32,204 bases of DNA, from positions 1-32,204 of IMG/VR virus record IMGVR_UViG_3300020601_000047. One strand, written 5' to 3'. The stretch is from a virus. The stretch's first letter is position 1, and each line of letters starts with the position of its first letter. Positions 30,701 through 32,204 of the stretch are shown piece after piece. The notes beneath the pieces were generated by a model, which was not told the DNA's origin, did no database searches, and worked only from the letters and a program-made list of their open reading frames with translations. The position numbers were made by a program, and so were the translations under genes.

Positions 30701-32204
30701 GATAAAGGTACAAGTATTTTTACAATTACAGGGCATGGATTTACAAATGGTGAAAAACTTATCTATGATGCTAATGGAAATATTCCAATTGGTGGATTAG
30801 ATGACGAACAGACTTATTATGCTAACGTATTAGATCCTGATACATTTAGTTTAACATTTGATGATAGTTTGGAATTTCCAGTACAACTATTTGAAAACAT
30901 AACTAACTCTGGCAATCATATTTTTAGAACAAATATTATTGAATTCTTTGTTGAAGAAATTTTAAGTTCACATACTACGTATCAAACATTGATACTAGAG
31001 TCTGGTGCTGAAAGTTATGAATTTGTTCCAGGAAGAGCTATTACAGGTACAACAGGAGCAAACAATAATAGTGCCTTTGTTTCTAGTTGGGAACCAGCAG
31101 AACGTAGACTAGTAGTAAGTATCGAAGAAGTTGCTGTTGGATCAAGTGTTCTTAGAATACAATTTGATGCTACAAGCATTATTAGTGCTGATCACGCAGG
31201 TAGTCCTAATACAAATATTAGTATAAATGAAGTATCAACAAAACTTGGGTTAGGTACAGCAACGTTTAGTATTACAGCAACAGACGGAAGTAGCAGTATC
31301 ACAAACACAGGAAACTTACCCGAGAGGCAAATTTGGTTCCACAGACCAAGTATTGTTAACTCGTCCGCACACACTTGGGAATACGCAGGTTCAGGAACAG
31401 ACTATAACGCACTACCACAAAACGGTGGTAACACAAGATCTGAGTTTGAACAATATGAAGAATTACCAGGTCGTGTTTATTCATCAGGTACAAACGAACT
31501 TGGTGACTTTAAAGTTGGTGACTTTATTACAGCGTTTAACAGAACTGGTAACATTACATTTAGAAACAAAGTTCAGGTGGACGAACTTGATGCGTTGAAA
31601 TTAAGTTTGAGTGATGTTGCTATTGAAGAAATTTCAACTGATGTTAACTTAGGTGATGACGAAATTGGCGGTCCAAGTGATGCACGATTGGTTACGCAGT
31701 TAGCTATTAGATCGTTTATTGGTAACAGGCTAGGTGGTTTTGTTGACAAAACTGTGTCTACTGCGGCTGTTCCAGGCGCTATTGTTCAGTTGAACACAAA
31801 CGGTCAGTTGAATGGCGAACTTATTCCTGCTACTAGACAGTTTACAAACACAAACACAGAAGGTTATCTATCAAGGCTTTTACAAGTAGATGATATTCCA
31901 GCTGTTGATTTGTCAGCTGGAGACATTGCTACTGAAAACTATGAACAAGTTGAACTTACACTTAGTGGTAATATTACCGCATCAGACGGAGATACAATTA
32001 CACAACCAGGTGTTACTGGTGCTACAGGTTATGCTAAAGGAAATTTCTCAGTTAGTGGAAACATTCTTGTAGCAACTATCGACGGTGCTTGGGACGAAAC
32101 TGACGATAGTGTTGGTGATCCATGGGATGTAACAAACAATCTAAACTTGTTTGTAAACGGCGTAGACTCAGGTGTACACCCAACATCTAAAGGAGCATCA
32201 AGTG
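27800..32204 (+). CDS. Second giant tail-fibre protein, incomplete at window end
   Basis: The frame is open from the ATG at 27800 to the window edge (1468 codons). The start has a strong AGGAGG site. The N-terminus IRHKRSAVAGNQPSVAQLESGELAIN (read in parts) is a classic phage fibre attachment motif. Residues 160-440 form a beta-helix-like domain closely parallel to that of the 2617-aa fibre (GDDDNDGQSAP, VAVGDYTEDNPL, PYTQNCS, QIVSCFQIF, GGYCSITNSA). Three KCxRD-type repeats follow, with Cys codons at 29354, 29813 and 30317. The second has lost the Lys and Arg (AACENDASK). Further beta-rich modules follow to the end (FTITGHGFTNGE, TQPGVTGATGYAKG). It is probably a fibre or fibre-tip adhesin paralogous to its neighbour. 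The C-terminus is not visible. Confidence 0.85.
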   Translation, partial: MATTIRHKRSAVAGNQPSVAQLESGELAINTADGKVYLLRDDNTVQDITKRIFEGNTEVRVDDLLDSASAEISMSVNGDEKMTVTNAGFNIKDDVDLEDATKLTFRESIGSGEDGISLKAPDNLPNSYDLTLPLVNGTVGQILKTDGNGNLAFGDPDIFGGNVIYVSAEQGDDDNDGQSAPVKTIKRACKLASAIVYNPDGTITGTRVNIKVAVGDYTEDNPLIIPDNVVVKGDGLRGCIVRPANANLDMFRVRNACYFGEFTFRDGVDDNQVPLITWDYATVFDDPNATDITDRSEYTNLPNTKPTIVTSPYTQNCSIISFLGGSGAKIDGALVESPNVPRYNIEAENPVVGATPEQGKSMVANAYTMLSFGGTGWRLLNDAYAQIVSCFQIFLLNGVYTQSGGYCSITNSATNFGLYALRSSGYSPKAFEFDRAHVVSTGASEGKQTITIVGVNRDAPVEEFILRYRDPGYKRAYTLILNQRDAIAQDTVDWINLQISNAAGSPSIYAGFEYNEDKCRRDTRLLIESIRYDAALNSNARTINAALTYFNGRFDASLFAAQKDQHIDAYGNAKTFTAGIVQDSTFESRTDALWDEIIEILGAGSSASIAGDELVDARVLPTAINTNSGNAVAQLLANRTFIQKELTAWINAQVAGNIAPFSTGFVYNVAACENDASKIVDAITYDLSTGGNLESLIAAQQYFVDGTAVYGTGQKEETVAAWGRMKEIVEKIVKEEAVTVSSGNIITQDTSGTAATQTEADFAKARIDEIIQHIQTNAGTLADPINPDLTALGVSQTLQDDFIRLDEIGAINIAQRVTQYINESIDAAKWYNFDYDQAKCLRDSKLIVEAVAKDTWDTGNRYSRSAGLSYFAANLADSSRSSISGQELQTIAAIQQSAIYTNAVITGKTGITTDIEDFVQSRFNIVSEAIRSPEEIPAPQEVSSEGDVTNDFIPTPTETTFSSTADVDKGTSIFTITGHGFTNGEKLIYDANGNIPIGGLDDEQTYYANVLDPDTFSLTFDDSLEFPVQLFENITNSGNHIFRTNIIEFFVEEILSSHTTYQTLILESGAESYEFVPGRAITGTTGANNNSAFVSSWEPAERRLVVSIEEVAVGSSVLRIQFDATSIISADHAGSPNTNISINEVSTKLGLGTATFSITATDGSSSITNTGNLPERQIWFHRPSIVNSSAHTWEYAGSGTDYNALPQNGGNTRSEFEQYEELPGRVYSSGTNELGDFKVGDFITAFNRTGNITFRNKVQVDELDALKLSLSDVAIEEISTDVNLGDDEIGGPSDARLVTQLAIRSFIGNRLGGFVDKTVSTAAVPGAIVQLNTNGQLNGELIPATRQFTNTNTEGYLSRLLQVDDIPAVDLSAGDIATENYEQVELTLSGNITASDGDTITQPGVTGATGYAKGNFSVSGNILVATIDGAWDETDDSVGDPWDVTNNLNLFVNGVDSGVHPTSKGASS

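Noticed and set aside
28377-32072. Other-frame ORFs of 60-99 aa under the second giant fibre
   Set aside because: The long open frame from 27800 has a strong ribosome site and clear fibre homology; the small ORFs have Leu/Val-rich shadow composition.

Overview
This window is part of the genome of a T4-like myovirus (contractile tail). The recognisable homologues are T4 gp55, gp47, gp46, gp26, gp20, gp21, gp22, gp23, gp53, a gp48-like tail-tube cap and a tape-measure protein. The AT-rich coding sequence, the small gp23 (390 aa), the elongated gp55 and the huge fibre genes built from marine-phage modules suggest a marine phage. A SAR11-type pelagimyophage or a relative of the T4-like cyanophages is plausible, but the host is inferred, not seen.

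Layout. (1) 1-1715, minus strand: three baseplate/tail genes, the first cut by the window edge. (2) 1716-1789: a compact divergent control region with a late-type motif facing left and a perfect sigma70-type promoter facing right. (3) 1790-6138, plus strand: the late sigma factor gp55, then, behind a second perfect sigma70-type promoter, the overlapping recombination nuclease genes 47 and 46, a small unknown gene and a GIY-YIG-type nuclease. (4) 6139-6531: a gene-free, G+C-rich stretch that folds into many helices, including an apparent pseudoknot. It looks like a structured RNA that I cannot assign to a known class. (5) 6532-7203: a Lys/Ala-rich protein whose N-terminus resembles the capsid-targeting peptide of T4 internal head proteins. 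(6) 7204-8279, minus strand: gp26 plus a small conserved ORF with no normal start codon, lying in the -1 frame after a U UUU UUC slippery heptamer. (7) 8354-17637, plus strand: tape measure, portal, a small protein, a glycosyltransferase-like protein, an acidic head-core protein, the protease gp21, scaffold gp22 and major capsid gp23, closed by a strong terminator. (8) 17709-32204, plus strand: a cold-shock-like small protein and a virion/tail-fibre block dominated by a 2617-aa fibre protein and a second giant fibre gene that runs off the window.

How it works together. Host RNA polymerase would read gp55 and the 47/46 unit from the sigma70-type promoters. gp55 would then redirect polymerase to late promoters of the type NATAAATA / CTAAATACT, found ahead of the baseplate, internal-protein, tape-measure, virion and fibre genes. 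The head genes follow the T4 order 20-core-21-22-23. The best leads are the possible -1 frameshift that would fuse gp26 to the small ORF, the structured RNA next to the GIY-YIG gene, the putative injected head protein, and the Cys-containing repeat array of the giant fibres.
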